Positions 33,601 through 42,478 are shown, numbered from the stretch's first letter. The stretch is 64,000 nt of DNA from Myxococcales bacterium (GCA_020632975.1 JACKEL010000003.1:310001-374000); one strand, 5' to 3'. The notes: generated by a model not told the origin, from the sequence alone. A program made the numbers and translations.

Positions 33601-36346
33601 TGGAGGTCACGGTGTTGGTGCAGTTGACGCGGTAGGTGGTGCTTCCGCTGGTGTCCCAGATCAGGTTGTTCTTGCAAACAGGGGTGTAGGTGGAACTCGT
33701 GTTGTAGAGCTCGTAGGACGTTGTGTAGTTTTTGGTGATGATGCTGTTTTGTAGGGTGACGGTTCCACCGTTGCTACCGATGTTTGTGTAGAGACCGTAA
33801 CCACCATTGAGCGTGATCGTGTTGTGATCGAGGAAGCTTGTTCCTGCGGCGGTCGTCGAAGTGATGTAAAGGCCGTAGGTACTGGTGTTTCGATAGACTT
33901 GGGTAAAGGTCACGCGTGTTGTGGTATTGGAGGCGTAGAGCCCGTTGTAATTGCGGTGGATCTTTCCTCGAACGATGGTGAGTTCAGCACCTGTTGCATA
34001 AAAAGCGTACTGGGCCATGTTGGTGGCTTCGATATCGCTGGCGTCTGTAATTCCCGAAGATTCGGTGATGACGCCATATTGGGCATCGCGCAACAAGACA
34101 TCGCGGAAGCTGGCTTTTCCACCTGCTGCAACACGGACACCGTACCAGATGCCGCGAGAGGTGGAAGTCCCCTTGAGTTCGGCGCGTTGGCTTGCAGTTC
34201 CCTGCACGATCAGGTTTCCTTGGATGATCAGCTCTGCGCGACCTGTGTCATCGCCACCGATCATATCGTCCGTTCCTGCCGAAAGGATTGCACCCGCTTG
34301 CATGGTCAAGGTGATCCCTGGAGGCACAATCAAGTCGCCTGTCAGGGTGTAGTTCCCTGCGGGTAATGTAAGGTCTCGGAAGAGCTTGCCGTGGAGGACA
34401 TTGGTGACTTGGGCGGTCCATTGTAGGGCACCAGCATCAACGGCGTTGATACCCGCTTTCCGCGCAGGAGAGCGATCGTAAAGCCTGTAATCATCGGAGG
34501 CTTCGTTGACGAAGAGGGGATTGTAGACCACGGTGTTGGTGCAGTTGACGCGGTAGGTGGTGTTTCCGCTGGTGTCCCAGATCAGGTTGTTCTTGCAGAC
34601 TGGGGTGTAAGTGGAACTCGTGTTGTAGAGCTCGTAGGACGTTGTGTAGTTTTTGGTGACGATGTTGTTTTGTAGGGTGACGGTTCCGCCGCTGCTACCG
34701 ATGTTTGTGTAGATGCCGTAACCACCATTGAGTGTGATCGTGTTGTTTTCTATGAGACTTTCACCCGCAGCGGTCGTTGAACTGATGTAAAGACTGTAGG
34801 TGCTGGTGTTTCGATAGATCTGCGACTCTTTGAGGGTGAGCTTGGTGTTGGCGGCGTAAAGCCCGTAGTAGTTGCGGTGGAGCTTGATCCGAGTGAGTCC
34901 AAGTGTGCCACCAGAGCTGCTGTAAAAGCCGTATTGTGCGTGGTTTGTAACTTCTGTATCTGTAACGGTTGCTGTGCTCGCGCCTTCCAAGACGATGCCG
35001 TATTGGGCGTCGCGTAGCAAGGCATGACTCATTGTAGCGGTCGCTCCTGCTGCAACACGGACACCGTACCAGACGCCGCGAGAGGTGGAAGTCCCCTTGA
35101 GTTCGGCGCGTTGGCTCGCGGTCCCCTGTACGATCAGGTTTCCTTGGATGATCAGCTCTGCGCGACCTGTATCATCGCCACCGATCATATCGTCTGTTCC
35201 TGCCGAAAGGATTGCACCTGCATCGAGTGTCAGCGTCACACCTGCGGGGACAACAAGGTCACCTGTCAGGGGGTAGTTTCCTGCGGGTAATGTAAGGTCT
35301 TGGAAGAGCTTGCCATGGAGGACATTGGTGACTTGGGCGGTCCATTGCAGGGCACCAGCATCAACGGCGTTGATACCCGCTTTCCGCGCAGGAGAGCGAT
35401 CGTAAAGCCTGTAATCATCGGAGGCTTCGTTGACGAAGAGGGGATTGTAGACCACGGTGTTGGTGCAGTTGACGCGGTAGGTGGTGTTTCCGCTGGTGTC
35501 CCAGATCAGGTTGTTCTTGCAGACTGGGGTGTAAGTGAAACTCGTGTTGTAGAGCTCGTAGGACGTTGTGTAGTTTTTGGTGACGATGTTGTTTTGTAGG
35601 GTGACGGTCCCGCCGCTGCTACCGATATTTGTGTAGATGCCGTAACCACCATTGAGTGTGATCGTGTTGTTTTCTACGAGACTTTCGCCCGCAGCGGTCG
35701 TTGAACTGATGTAAAGACCGTAGATGCTGGTGTTTCGATAGATTAGCGACTCTTTGAGGGTAAGCTTGGTGTTGGCGGCGTAAAGCCCGTTGTAGTTGCG
35801 GTGAAGCTTGATCCGAGTGAGGCTGAGTGTGCCGCTGGTGCTACTGTAAAAGCCGTACTGTGCGTGGTTTGTGACTTCCGTATCTGTGACGGTTGCCGTA
35901 CTCGCACCGCTCAAGATAACGCCATATTGGGCATCTCGGATCACCGCGTGGCTGATGGTCGCGGTTTGACCAGTGAGTACGTGGATGCCGTACCAACAAC
36001 CACGCGTTGTTCCTGTTTCGCAGCGGAACTTGATGGTTTCGGCGGCGCTTCCGTTGGCGACGAGGGTTCCATTGAGGATCAACTCGACACGTGCGGTATC
36101 ATCGCCGCTGACAGAAGAGTCGCTGTTTCGGAAAAGGACTTCTACGCCAGGATCAATCGTAAGCGTGACGCCTGTGTTGACGGTGAGGTCGCCTGTGACG
36201 ATGACGGGTGATTGGGCTTTTGTCCACTGTGTATTGTTGTACAGCGTGCCAGACACCGTGATGGCGTGTGCTTGAGAAAGAGGCCCTACAAGTGCCCATA
36301 AAAAAAAGGAAAGGAAGCAAAGTCGGGAAAAAGATCGCGTATCCAT
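30602..36346 (-). CDS. Giant secreted beta-helix / Ig-like / FN3 surface protein with MYXO-CTERM-like tail
   Basis: 1,914 residues from ATG 36346 (GGAG six bases before; two earlier ATGs lack sites). Layout: signal peptide ending SQAHA (about 1-28); three parallel right-handed beta-helix units (about 28-950), nearly identical in the DNA with a 921-924-bp period; five Ig-like (BIG2-type) domains of about 88 residues (952-1392); four fibronectin-III-like domains of about 106 residues (1392-1817); a Glu/Asn/Thr-rich linker; and a C-terminal Cys cluster, hydrophobic segment and RRRHA end, as in MYXO-CTERM sorting signals. It should be exported and surface-attached, for adhesion or polymer binding. 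Confidence 0.9.
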   Translation of the reverse strand: MDTRSFSRLCFLSFFLWALVGPLSQAHAITVSGTLYNNTQWTKAQSPVIVTGDLTVNTGVTLTIDPGVEVLFRNSDSSVSGDDTARVELILNGTLVANGSAAETIKFRCETGTTRGCWYGIHVLTGQTATISHAVIRDAQYGVILSGASTATVTDTEVTNHAQYGFYSSTSGTLSLTRIKLHRNYNGLYAANTKLTLKESLIYRNTSIYGLYISSTTAAGESLVENNTITLNGGYGIYTNIGSSGGTVTLQNNIVTKNYTTSYELYNTSFTYTPVCKNNLIWDTSGNTTYRVNCTNTVVYNPLFVNEASDDYRLYDRSPARKAGINAVDAGALQWTAQVTNVLHGKLFQDLTLPAGNYPLTGDLVVPAGVTLTLDAGAILSAGTDDMIGGDDTGRAELIIQGNLIVQGTASQRAELKGTSTSRGVWYGVRVAAGATATMSHALLRDAQYGIVLEGASTATVTDTEVTNHAQYGFYSSSGGTLGLTRIKLHRNYYGLYAANTKLTLKESQIYRNTSTYSLYISSTTAAGESLIENNTITLNGGYGIYTNIGSSGGTVTLQNNIVTKNYTTSYELYNTSSTYTPVCKNNLIWDTSGNTTYRVNCTNTVVYNPLFVNEASDDYRLYDRSPARKAGINAVDAGALQWTAQVTNVLHGKLFRDLTLPAGNYTLTGDLIVPPGITLTMQAGAILSAGTDDMIGGDDTGRAELIIQGNLIVQGTASQRAELKGTSTSRGIWYGVRVAAGGKASFRDVLLRDAQYGVITESSGITDASDIEATNMAQYAFYATGAELTIVRGKIHRNYNGLYASNTTTRVTFTQVYRNTSTYGLYITSTTAAGTSFLDHNTITLNGGYGLYTNIGSNGGTVTLQNSIITKNYTTSYELYNTSSTYTPVCKNNLIWDTSGSTTYRVNCTNTVTSNPLFVNEASDDYHLTSTSPARLKGTDGSDLGALPYQPVLAQIVVTPSPANIVVGQTQQFTAVGFDSNGTQVNGLTFTWALVNGGGTLSATGLFTASTTAKTYTSTIEATSGSIKGYATVNVLPGPTFKVEVLPTKTTVKAGESAKLTARVTDSYGNIIANKTITWTTQPNAGTITTDGTLTAGTIAGNYAASVTATVDSISGKGDVEILPNDLNKLEVSPNPAQVQVNKTQQFSVVGKDRYGNTLSTTPTTTWAIIAGGGTIDPTGLFTANATPGTFANTVEARSGNIRGYATVEVTASGPSVASITVTPTTITLQPSGQQLFVAAAYDSNNQRISGTSFTWSLPGGGGSIAPSSGLHTQATFTAGAVESTFTVTASAGGVNGNATVIIKKAATLAKINVSPATATLKINGQQAFTATGEDSNGQAIALGTVTWSATSGTITQTGAYTAGNTAGSATITAESNGIKGTATVQITQGQAPTAPTLKAPANTSTVTSLTPTLELTNSTDADGDSLTYTFEVATDANFTQKVATQSVAETANTTMWTVSPALQENKTYYWRAQASDGTLQSPWSAVYSFSINANNDPPTAPRLSSPVDGGQVASLQPTLEVTNATDPEGSTLVYRFEIATDKTFQQVVARSSAVTEGSAGSTSWKVDVQLTDNTLYYWRAKATDKEGLDGPWMTVASFTVSLANKAPSAPQARKPKDGDTVTTDKPDFEVINSIDPDNDPVTLEIEVDTAKTFDSNDKIAQDKIAQDNSGITTWTPTQSLKENTSYFWRVRASDGKTTTPWVFGGEFFVNSQNDPPTAPTLKEPTKGDTVPSTQVTLRAQEASDPDKDSLTYHLQVSVQQDFSSDVVENNLLNANNGEIAWQPAGLEAGKTYYWRARAYDGKENGPWSEVWSFTVQAQTPSETVQEGGNNEVITEPTNDGGNTENTTEPTNDGTNNEATTNDGGSKETGQGNESAQDTKAPGGGCGCQGQTPSSSLFLLLLLFAIALRRRHA

Positions 36347-36520
36347 GCACGGCTCCATATGTTGTTGTGCGGGCAAACGGTTCTTTTGGGTGTGGTTATG
36401 TTTGTTTTCCTTGACTGGATGTGTAGTTAGAGTTCACCTTCTTTTGGGGTAGGTGGATGATATGACGTTTTTGTGTTGTATCTTGTCAACAGTCGAACAA
36501 CGCAAGCTGGAGGCTTTTGG

Positions 36521-37903
36521 ATGACAGAGCAGGTTTCCTCAAATACCCAAGCAACCCCCTCAACGTTTTCTGTCGAAGCTTGGGAACGTGCAGCCGTCGA
36601 ACATTTCAAGGCATTGTTGCAGATCCCTACGATCAATCCCCCAGGAAACGAACGACCTGCGGCGGATTATCTTGCAAAGGTATTGCAGGAACAGGGGATC
36701 GCGTCACAGATCTTTGAATCCGCCCCACAGCGCGCCAATTTGGTTGCGCGCCTTGATGGGGATGGCAGCGCGAAACCTCTGTTGTTGGCTGGTCATACAG
36801 ATGTTGTCCCCGTGGATCGGGAATATTGGAAGCATGATCCTTTTGGGGCTGTGGAGGACGAGGGCCATATCTGGGCGCGCGGTGCCTTGGACATGAAGAA
36901 CATGGTCACGATGTCGATGATGGTGCTCCTACGCTTGAAAGCTGAAGGGGTTCGACTTGCGCGGGATGTTATCTTTTGCGCGGTGGCTGACGAGGAAGAA
37001 GGTTGTCGCTATGGCTCGCGCTTTATGGTGGAAGAACACCCAGATCTTGTCCGCGCTGAGTACATGATCGGTGAGGTCGGTGGTTTCACGATGTACGTCA
37101 ATGGCACCACACTGTACCCGATCCAAGTCGCCGAAAAAGGCCGCGTGAAGCTGCGAATGATCGCACGAGGTGAACCTGGCCACGGTTCGATGCCCAAACG
37201 CGATAGCGCTGTGATCAAGCTCGCAGAGGCGATCACGAAGGTTGGAAAGGCTCGTCTGCCCCAACACAACACGCCCATCGTTGAGTCCTTCCTTTCGACA
37301 CTTGCAGATACCCAAAAGCTCCCTGTTGGGGTGATCTTAAAGCTCTTGTCGCAACCGCAAGTGAGCAATCTTCTTTTGGAGCGTGTCATCCCCAAAACGC
37401 TTGCGGGGACTTTTTATGCGTTGTTGCACAACACCGTTTCGCCCACGATGCTCGAAGGAAGTATCAAGTTGAATGTGATCCCCTCTGAGGCAACGTGCTT
37501 GCTGGATGGCCGCTTGTTGCCGGGCTTTTCTGGAGCAGATCTTGTACGCGAGTTGAAAGCCGTCACAGGCGATAGCGTCGAATACATCATCGACGAAGAA
37601 GCACCAGCCGTCGTCAATCCCTACCATACAGATCTTTATCGTCTGATCGAGCGGAAGATCCGACAACATGACAATGCTGGTGTGCCTATCCCTTATATGA
37701 TCCCAGGGTTCACGGATGCTTGTCAGTTCTCTCGTTTGGGCACCGTTTGCTATGGTTTTTCTCCGCTTCAACTTCCCAAAGATGCGGATTATACGTTCAC
37801 ACAGCTTTTCCATGGACACAATGAACGCGTCCCTGTAGACGGCTATCTGTGGGGATTGCGCGTTCTCTACGATACAGTGAAGACCTTTTGTGAGGCCGCT
37901 TAA
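36521..37903 (+). CDS. M20-family metallopeptidase / deacylase (ArgE/DapE-like)
   Basis: 460 residues from MTEQVSSNTQATPSTF with GGAGG upstream. The metal-site signatures are complete: His in LLAGHTDVVPVDREYW, bridging Asp in IWARGALDMKNM, catalytic EE in VADEEEGCRYGSRF, and His in FHGHNERVPVDG. The dimerisation domain (about 190-310) includes RGEPGHGSMPKRDSAV. The family hydrolyses N-acyl amino acids or dipeptides in the cytoplasm using two zinc ions. The exact substrate is not predictable. Confidence 0.9.
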   Translation: MTEQVSSNTQATPSTFSVEAWERAAVEHFKALLQIPTINPPGNERPAADYLAKVLQEQGIASQIFESAPQRANLVARLDGDGSAKPLLLAGHTDVVPVDREYWKHDPFGAVEDEGHIWARGALDMKNMVTMSMMVLLRLKAEGVRLARDVIFCAVADEEEGCRYGSRFMVEEHPDLVRAEYMIGEVGGFTMYVNGTTLYPIQVAEKGRVKLRMIARGEPGHGSMPKRDSAVIKLAEAITKVGKARLPQHNTPIVESFLSTLADTQKLPVGVILKLLSQPQVSNLLLERVIPKTLAGTFYALLHNTVSPTMLEGSIKLNVIPSEATCLLDGRLLPGFSGADLVRELKAVTGDSVEYIIDEEAPAVVNPYHTDLYRLIERKIRQHDNAGVPIPYMIPGFTDACQFSRLGTVCYGFSPLQLPKDADYTFTQLFHGHNERVPVDGYLWGLRVLYDTVKTFCEAA

Positions 37904-38009
37904 TACGGCACATTTGAGAGGCTGTTTGATACGGAGCTTTTGAGCGGCTGCATCTCGCGGAGCTTTCGATAAGGGCGGGAAATCGGGATATCTTTGGGGG
38001 AAGTGGTCT

Positions 38010-38576
38010 TCAGGAGGGGAGGCGTGTTTCTTCGCGGAGCCCAAAAAGCCGGAGATAGGTTTCTTTTTCTTCTGGGGTCAATAGCTTGCCTTGCACCAAA
38101 GGACCGATAGCACCGACGCCTAAGCAGATCCAAGTCTGCTCAAGTGGATTGAAGTCATGGACAGGACTGTACACCACTTTGCGCCCGAGGAGGCATAGAC
38201 AGAGGCTGACCGCTTGGCAAAGGATGTGCGCGGGGAGATAAAACGGCCCAAGCCACTCGTGTTGCCGTGTGTGTGCAAGCTCATGAGCCATGATCGCGGA
38301 AGCATGGGGGCCATCGAGGAATGAGGCGCTGTAGAGGATTGCATGTCCAAGTGCCACAGCCCCCATCTTGGGGAGAAATCGTGGAAGACGATAAAACCAT
38401 CCATGGGCCGCAGGACCTTCGAAGTAGTGAGGCTTTTGGAGGCTCAAGCACCAACCGATCGTATGACCAAGGACATTGGTGGGGAGCGTCCAAAAAAAGC
38501 GCAATATCCGCAAGATCCACATCTGGCTTCTGGGGGCAGGCCAAGACCAACGCGGAAAAAGTGGGGTGAGTTGCAT
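38010..38576 (-). CDS. Putative membrane metalloprotease-like protein with HExxH motif
   Basis: 188 residues with GAGAGGG seven bases before ATG. It has hydrophobic segments near residues 20-50, 75-95 and 115-150. The notable motif is MAHELAHTRQHEWLGPFYLPAH, an HExxH followed by Q-H-E and Gly-Pro, a pattern I recall from a family of uncharacterised bacterial proteins. No third zinc ligand is obvious, so catalysis is not proved. It is downstream of citrate synthase on the same strand with a 24-base gap and may be in its operon. Confidence 0.65.
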   Translation of the reverse strand: MQLTPLFPRWSWPAPRSQMWILRILRFFWTLPTNVLGHTIGWCLSLQKPHYFEGPAAHGWFYRLPRFLPKMGAVALGHAILYSASFLDGPHASAIMAHELAHTRQHEWLGPFYLPAHILCQAVSLCLCLLGRKVVYSPVHDFNPLEQTWICLGVGAIGPLVQGKLLTPEEKETYLRLFGLREETRLPS

Positions 38577-38599
38577 GGGAAGCCCTCTCTTGTTGGGAC

Positions 38600-39913
38600 C
38601 TATCTGTCAGCGAGCGGGATGTAATCGCGTTGTGCGGGCCCTGTGTAGAGCTGTCGTGGACGACCAATGCTCGTTTGGTTGTCCGTGATCATCTCGTTCC
38701 ATTGGGCGATCCAGCCGATCGCACGGCCGATGGTAAAGACGACTGTAAACATATTGGTGGGGATACCGATGGTTCGCAGGATGATCCCAGAATAAAAGTC
38801 CACATTTGGGTAAAGACCGCGTTTGACAAAGTATTCGTCTTGTTGGACACGCTCTTCAAGTTGTTTGGCAAGCGTGAAGAGTGGGTCGTCTGTTTCATAG
38901 GCTGCAAGGACTTCATCGCAAAGCTTTTTGATGATCTTGGCGCGCGGATCGTAGTTTTTGTAAACACGGTGTCCAAAACCCATCAAGCGGAAAGGATCAT
39001 CACGATCCTTGGCGCGTGCGATGAAATAGTCGAGGCGATCAGGGCTCCCGATCTCTTCGAGCATACGGATGACAGCTTCGTTTGCGCCCCCGTGTGCTGG
39101 CCCCCAAAGCGTCCCCACACTCGCAGACACACAAGCGTAGGGGTTGGCTTGCGAAGAACCTGCAAGGCGGATGGTGGACGCTGATGCATTTTGCCCGTGA
39201 TCCGCGTGCGTGAGAAAGAGAAGATCCATCGCCTTGGCTGCAACAGGGTTCACTTTGTAGGGCTCTGTGGGATAAGAGAACATCATGTGTAAGAAGTTTT
39301 CGCCATAGCTAAGTTCGTTGCGGGGGTAGGGGAAAGGCTCGCCTTTGGAGTAGCGATAGGCCCAAGCCGCGATGGTCGGGAGTTTGGCGATCAGACGATG
39401 GGCGGAAAGTTCGCGCACTTTTGGGTTATGGATGTCGAGTGAGTCATGATAAAAAGCCGACAATGCACCCACGACCCCCACCATGATCGCCATCGGGTGC
39501 GCATCATATCGAAAACCTTGGAAAAACTCTCGCAAACCTTCGTGCAGCAAGGTGTGGTGGGTGATGGAGTAGGTGAACTTCTCTAACTCCTGTTGGTTTG
39601 GGAGAGATCCGTACCAAAGCAGGTAACACACTTCAAGGAAAGAGCTATGTTCAGCAAGTTGTTCGATAGGATAGCCACGATACAACAAACGCCCCGCAGG
39701 TCCGTCGATAAGGCTGATCGCGCTTTGACAAGATGCGGTGCTGCGAAATCCAGGGTCGTATGTGTAGATACCAAGCTGCTTGGCCATCCCCCCGATGTCG
39801 AAGACTGCGGGACCTTCGGTTCCGCGGTAGAGAGGCAGCTCCACTTGTTTTCCTGTAGAGTTGTCGATGATCGTCACGGTTTCGCGTGGAGATGAGGTCT
39901 GCTCTTTGGACAT
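38600..39913 (-). CDS. gltA: Citrate synthase (type II)
   Basis: 437 residues from MSKEQTSSPRETVTIIDN; AAGGAG lies five bases before ATG, and the open frame upstream has no homology. Signatures: FLTHADHGQNASASTIRLAGSS, WGPAHGGANEAV and the catalytic GFGHRVYKNYDPRAKI. It condenses oxaloacetate and acetyl-CoA to open the TCA cycle. It is the only TCA gene in the window. A hairpin with a UUCG-containing loop sits in its 5' leader. Confidence 0.97.
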   Translation of the reverse strand: MSKEQTSSPRETVTIIDNSTGKQVELPLYRGTEGPAVFDIGGMAKQLGIYTYDPGFRSTASCQSAISLIDGPAGRLLYRGYPIEQLAEHSSFLEVCYLLWYGSLPNQQELEKFTYSITHHTLLHEGLREFFQGFRYDAHPMAIMVGVVGALSAFYHDSLDIHNPKVRELSAHRLIAKLPTIAAWAYRYSKGEPFPYPRNELSYGENFLHMMFSYPTEPYKVNPVAAKAMDLLFLTHADHGQNASASTIRLAGSSQANPYACVSASVGTLWGPAHGGANEAVIRMLEEIGSPDRLDYFIARAKDRDDPFRLMGFGHRVYKNYDPRAKIIKKLCDEVLAAYETDDPLFTLAKQLEERVQQDEYFVKRGLYPNVDFYSGIILRTIGIPTNMFTVVFTIGRAIGWIAQWNEMITDNQTSIGRPRQLYTGPAQRDYIPLADR

Positions 39914-39945
39914 ACTGGCTCCTTGTGCTGGTTGGATGCCTAGAG

Positions 39946-39964
39946 AGTAGGCCCGAAGCCTACT
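39946..39964 (-). promoter_or_regulatory. Hairpin in the gltA 5' leader
   Basis: AGTAGGC and GCCTACT pair perfectly around a 5-base loop; on the gltA strand the loop contains TTCG, a stable tetraloop. It ends 32 bases before the gltA ATG. It may stabilise the message or be the end of a leader RNA. Confidence 0.4.
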
Positions 39965-40323
39965 CTTGACAAGCACTTGGGGGAAAGGGACGCCGCGCCA
40001 AGAAGTTGACTGTCTTCTTCGATGTGTTAGGGTGGTGAGGTTCTTTGACAAGAAAACTCCCCAAGGGGAGGCGATATCCACAAACATCACAAGGTAGGCT
40101 ACCTGACAACGTGTGCTTGCTTCGGTAAGCGGTTGTTCCCGTATGGGTTTCTTCGTTTAGGCGCCCGCGATACGAGCGTTTAGAAGACAGGTTTCTTGGG
40201 AGTGCATAGGTGAGCTGATCGAAAGCGCCCATGCCGCCCACGCCGAGATCGAGGAGTTTCAGGCGAAGCAGAACCACAAGATCCTAGGCGGCGGGCCCGT
40301 AAAAGTGCAAAAAGACGAGTAAA

Positions 40324-40667
40324 ATCAAGGTTGGAATGGGGCGTGCTCCCGACCTTGATCGCACCTCACCACCACCGGCGGCGCCTCCGCCCATAGCGAT
40401 GTGGGCAAGAAAAGCAGTGTGACCACCCCCTCAAGCAGATCTTTCATGGCGACAGCGCAGACGACCCATGAGGATTTAGAAAATCCACAATAAAAACAAG
40501 GTCGCGCAGAAAGAGGACAGGGCCTCAATCCTCTCAAAAAGTGCTCAGGGGTGATAAATCTGCCTCGTCTGGCCCGTCGGGTTCCTGATCCGGGCTTCCA
40601 AGAGATAGTTAACGCTACCCACACGATGTAAAAAAGCCCGACAGTTTTAACTGTCGGGCTTTTTTTG
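40324..40667 (+). ncRNA. Candidate structured RNA ending at an intrinsic terminator
   Basis: Successive hairpins on the plus strand: an 11-bp pairing ATCAAGGTTGG with CCGACCTTGAT (40324-40359), GCCCA/TGGGC (near 40391-40408), GGATT/AATCC (near 40471-40486), GAGGA/TCCTC (near 40522-40542) and GCCCG/CGGGC (near 40575-40600), then the 10-bp terminator at 40635. This could be a small RNA. No RNase P, tmRNA or SRP consensus was found. It could also simply be non-coding spacer. Confidence 0.35.
40633..40667. terminator. Strong bidirectional intrinsic terminator
   Basis: AGCCCGACAG and CTGTCGGGCT pair perfectly around TTTTAA, with a run of A before and a run of T after. It can stop both the LysR transcript (minus) and any plus-strand RNA from the left. 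Its minus-strand end lies immediately after the LysR stop codon. Confidence 0.85.
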
Positions 40668-40668
40668 T

Positions 40669-41565
40669 TTATGTAAGCGGACGTTCGCGAAGGAAGTTCG
40701 CAAACTGCCGCAACTGTGCATGAAAGATCGCATCTCGCGAGAAGATCAAACGAAAAGAGTCTGAAAGAAGCGGATAATCGGGCAAGAGCTGTTGAAGGCG
40801 TCCTGCTTCGAGGTCTGCTCGGACCATATAATGCGGTAACACCGCGACGCCCAACCCTCGCAACAACATATAGTGGATCGCTGAACCCGCACCACATAAG
40901 CGAAAAGCACCAAAGGAAAGCTCACCCGTGGCAGAGGTCAAGTAACGTGTGAGAGGTAAGCTTTCGTCGATATCCAAAAGCGTGTGGTGACGGGCATCTT
41001 GGGGAGCTTGAAAAGGGCATCTTTGGAGTAGGTCGGGGGCACCTACAAAGAGATAAGTTTCTGTATGCAAAAACTCGGCTGTCCAACGTTTGTGGAGGAC
41101 TGGGGCGCTGGTCACGATGCAATCGACTCTGCGGGCTTGGAGCTGTTCTAGCAAGTCAGGGCCCGAGCCAAAGTAAAGGTCGATCTTCCACTGTGGGCGT
41201 TGCTCTTGTAGCGCAAGGATCCCTGGCAACACCCAAGACATCCCCAACTCAAATCGCGTCCCCAAAGAGATCGAAAGGGGAAGGCTTTCTCCCGCATGTA
41301 CCACATCGCGGCACTGTGAGGCTTGGCGCAGCGTTGCGCGGGCGACATCGATCAAGCGATGCCCTGCTTCTGTGAGTTTCACAGCACGCGGCTCGCGTAG
41401 AAAAAGCGTTGTTCCAAGTTGTTGTTCAAGTTGCTTGATCCGTTGTCCTAAAGCTGCGGCGGTGATGTGCATCTGCTCGGCTGCGCGACGGAAATTGCCG
41501 TGTTCTGCGGCCGCCAAGAAGTATTGCAAGCCATCAAGAGAGGGGAGCGATAGATGTTCTTGCAT
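40669..41565 (-). CDS. LysR-family transcriptional regulator
   Basis: 298 residues, typical length. The N-terminal helix-turn-helix is LDGLQYFLAAAEHGNFRRAAEQMHITAAALGQRIKQLEQQLGTTLFLREPRAVKLTEAGHRLI, a standard LysR pattern. The C-terminal effector domain follows from residue 95. It lacks a close divergent target gene: 41747 begins 181 bases away on the plus strand and is the likely regulated neighbour. A weak GAGAG site precedes ATG. It ends at the bidirectional terminator. Confidence 0.93.
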   Translation of the reverse strand: MQEHLSLPSLDGLQYFLAAAEHGNFRRAAEQMHITAAALGQRIKQLEQQLGTTLFLREPRAVKLTEAGHRLIDVARATLRQASQCRDVVHAGESLPLSISLGTRFELGMSWVLPGILALQEQRPQWKIDLYFGSGPDLLEQLQARRVDCIVTSAPVLHKRWTAEFLHTETYLFVGAPDLLQRCPFQAPQDARHHTLLDIDESLPLTRYLTSATGELSFGAFRLCGAGSAIHYMLLRGLGVAVLPHYMVRADLEAGRLQQLLPDYPLLSDSFRLIFSRDAIFHAQLRQFANFLRERPLT

Positions 41566-41746
41566 GATATCTCTCGTTTTTTTGGGAGTGTGTAAAGAAA
41601 ATCTTTATCTAATCATAAATATTATAAATGTTTACATTTGCAAAGAGGGGGGGTAGATCCAAATACAGAAAGAGCGCGATGTGCAAAGCTTTTCGGGGTT
41701 GAGCGCTGCTTGAATGTCTTGAGGTCCAAAGGACGAGGAGGAAGCC

Positions 41747-42478
41747 ATGAAAACAAAACGCTTGGGTTGGTCGCTGTTGGCAGGGTTGGGGTTGTGGGGG
41801 ATGATGTTGCAAACGGGCTGTGGGATGGAAACCACGCAACAGCCCGCTGAGTCTGCAAAAAGTGGCTTGTTGGGTGACAATCTCATCAAAGGAGCACCTG
41901 TTGTCAGCGCGAAAATCAAAGCAAATCCGCATGTTCAGGTGCTTGCGAATCAAGTTTCGCCTGTTAGACGCTTGAATCTTCAGGATCTTCGCCCCATCGG
42001 GGTTTGGAATGGCTCACTGAAGTTGGTTGCGGATGGCTCTCAAATCCCGATGACCATGGACTTGCGCCTCAACGAGAAAGCTTCCTTGGTTCCTACACGG
42101 ACACGTCGTGTTCGTGAAGCAAAGCCTTCGTGGATCTGGTCGTTGCTTGGCGGAACCGCACATGCTTGCGGTCCTTACGGCCAAGAAGTTCGCGTCGCAG
42201 CTTTGGCGTCTTGGAGTGTTAAGGGCACAGAGTTCGAAGGAAACATTGGTGGAGACATCGTTACTTACGATAACTTCCAATACTCCGCAGGAATCAACTT
42301 CAAAGATGCCAAAGGAACGCTACTCACTGGCTCGGCCTACATTGATTACAAGACCAAAAAGCTCATGTTGAGTGGTTCCGTGCTGCGCGAAGGCAAAACA
42401 GCCACAGGGCAGTTGACCTACAAAAACATTGGTAGCTACACCCTTGAGCGCACTGACTCGATCCCCCTCTCAAAATAA
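41747..42478 (+). CDS. Hypothetical lipoprotein
   Basis: 243 residues with GAGGAGGAAG before ATG. Signal peptide with lipobox LQTGC near residue 25, so the mature protein is lipidated on Cys. The mature part is rich in beta strands, with VWNGSLKLVADGSQIPMTMDL and GSAYIDYKTKKLMLSGSVLREG, and a HACGPYGQEV segment with a possible second Cys pair. I do not recognise a family. It is divergent from LysR and followed by a clear terminator, so monocistronic. Confidence 0.8.
   Translation: MKTKRLGWSLLAGLGLWGMMLQTGCGMETTQQPAESAKSGLLGDNLIKGAPVVSAKIKANPHVQVLANQVSPVRRLNLQDLRPIGVWNGSLKLVADGSQIPMTMDLRLNEKASLVPTRTRRVREAKPSWIWSLLGGTAHACGPYGQEVRVAALASWSVKGTEFEGNIGGDIVTYDNFQYSAGINFKDAKGTLLTGSAYIDYKTKKLMLSGSVLREGKTATGQLTYKNIGSYTLERTDSIPLSK

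Larger units (their letters stand above)
39914..40668. other. Unexplained 755-base region with many hairpins
   Basis: No convincing full gene is present. Left part: the gltA leader hairpin. Middle (40158-40322): a short plus-strand frame open after a TAG reads like a protein end (EIEEFQAKQNHKILGGG, then PVKVQKDE and TAA), perhaps a gene remnant. Right part: a structured stretch at 40324-40632. It ends in the terminator at 40633-40667. A 40-residue minus-strand ORF (about 40328-40450, MKDLLEGVVTLLFLPTSLWA) is not supported further. Confidence 0.45.

Noticed and set aside
39960..40277. 105-residue minus-strand frame upstream of gltA
   Set aside because: Composition Arg/Ser/Pro rich with no site; it overlaps the gltA leader hairpin and the plus-strand remnant.
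40324..40667. RNase P RNA, tmRNA or SRP RNA
   Set aside because: Conserved blocks (GGAAAGTCC-type P4, tmRNA acceptor end, SRP GGTC...GGAAGG core) were not found on either strand.
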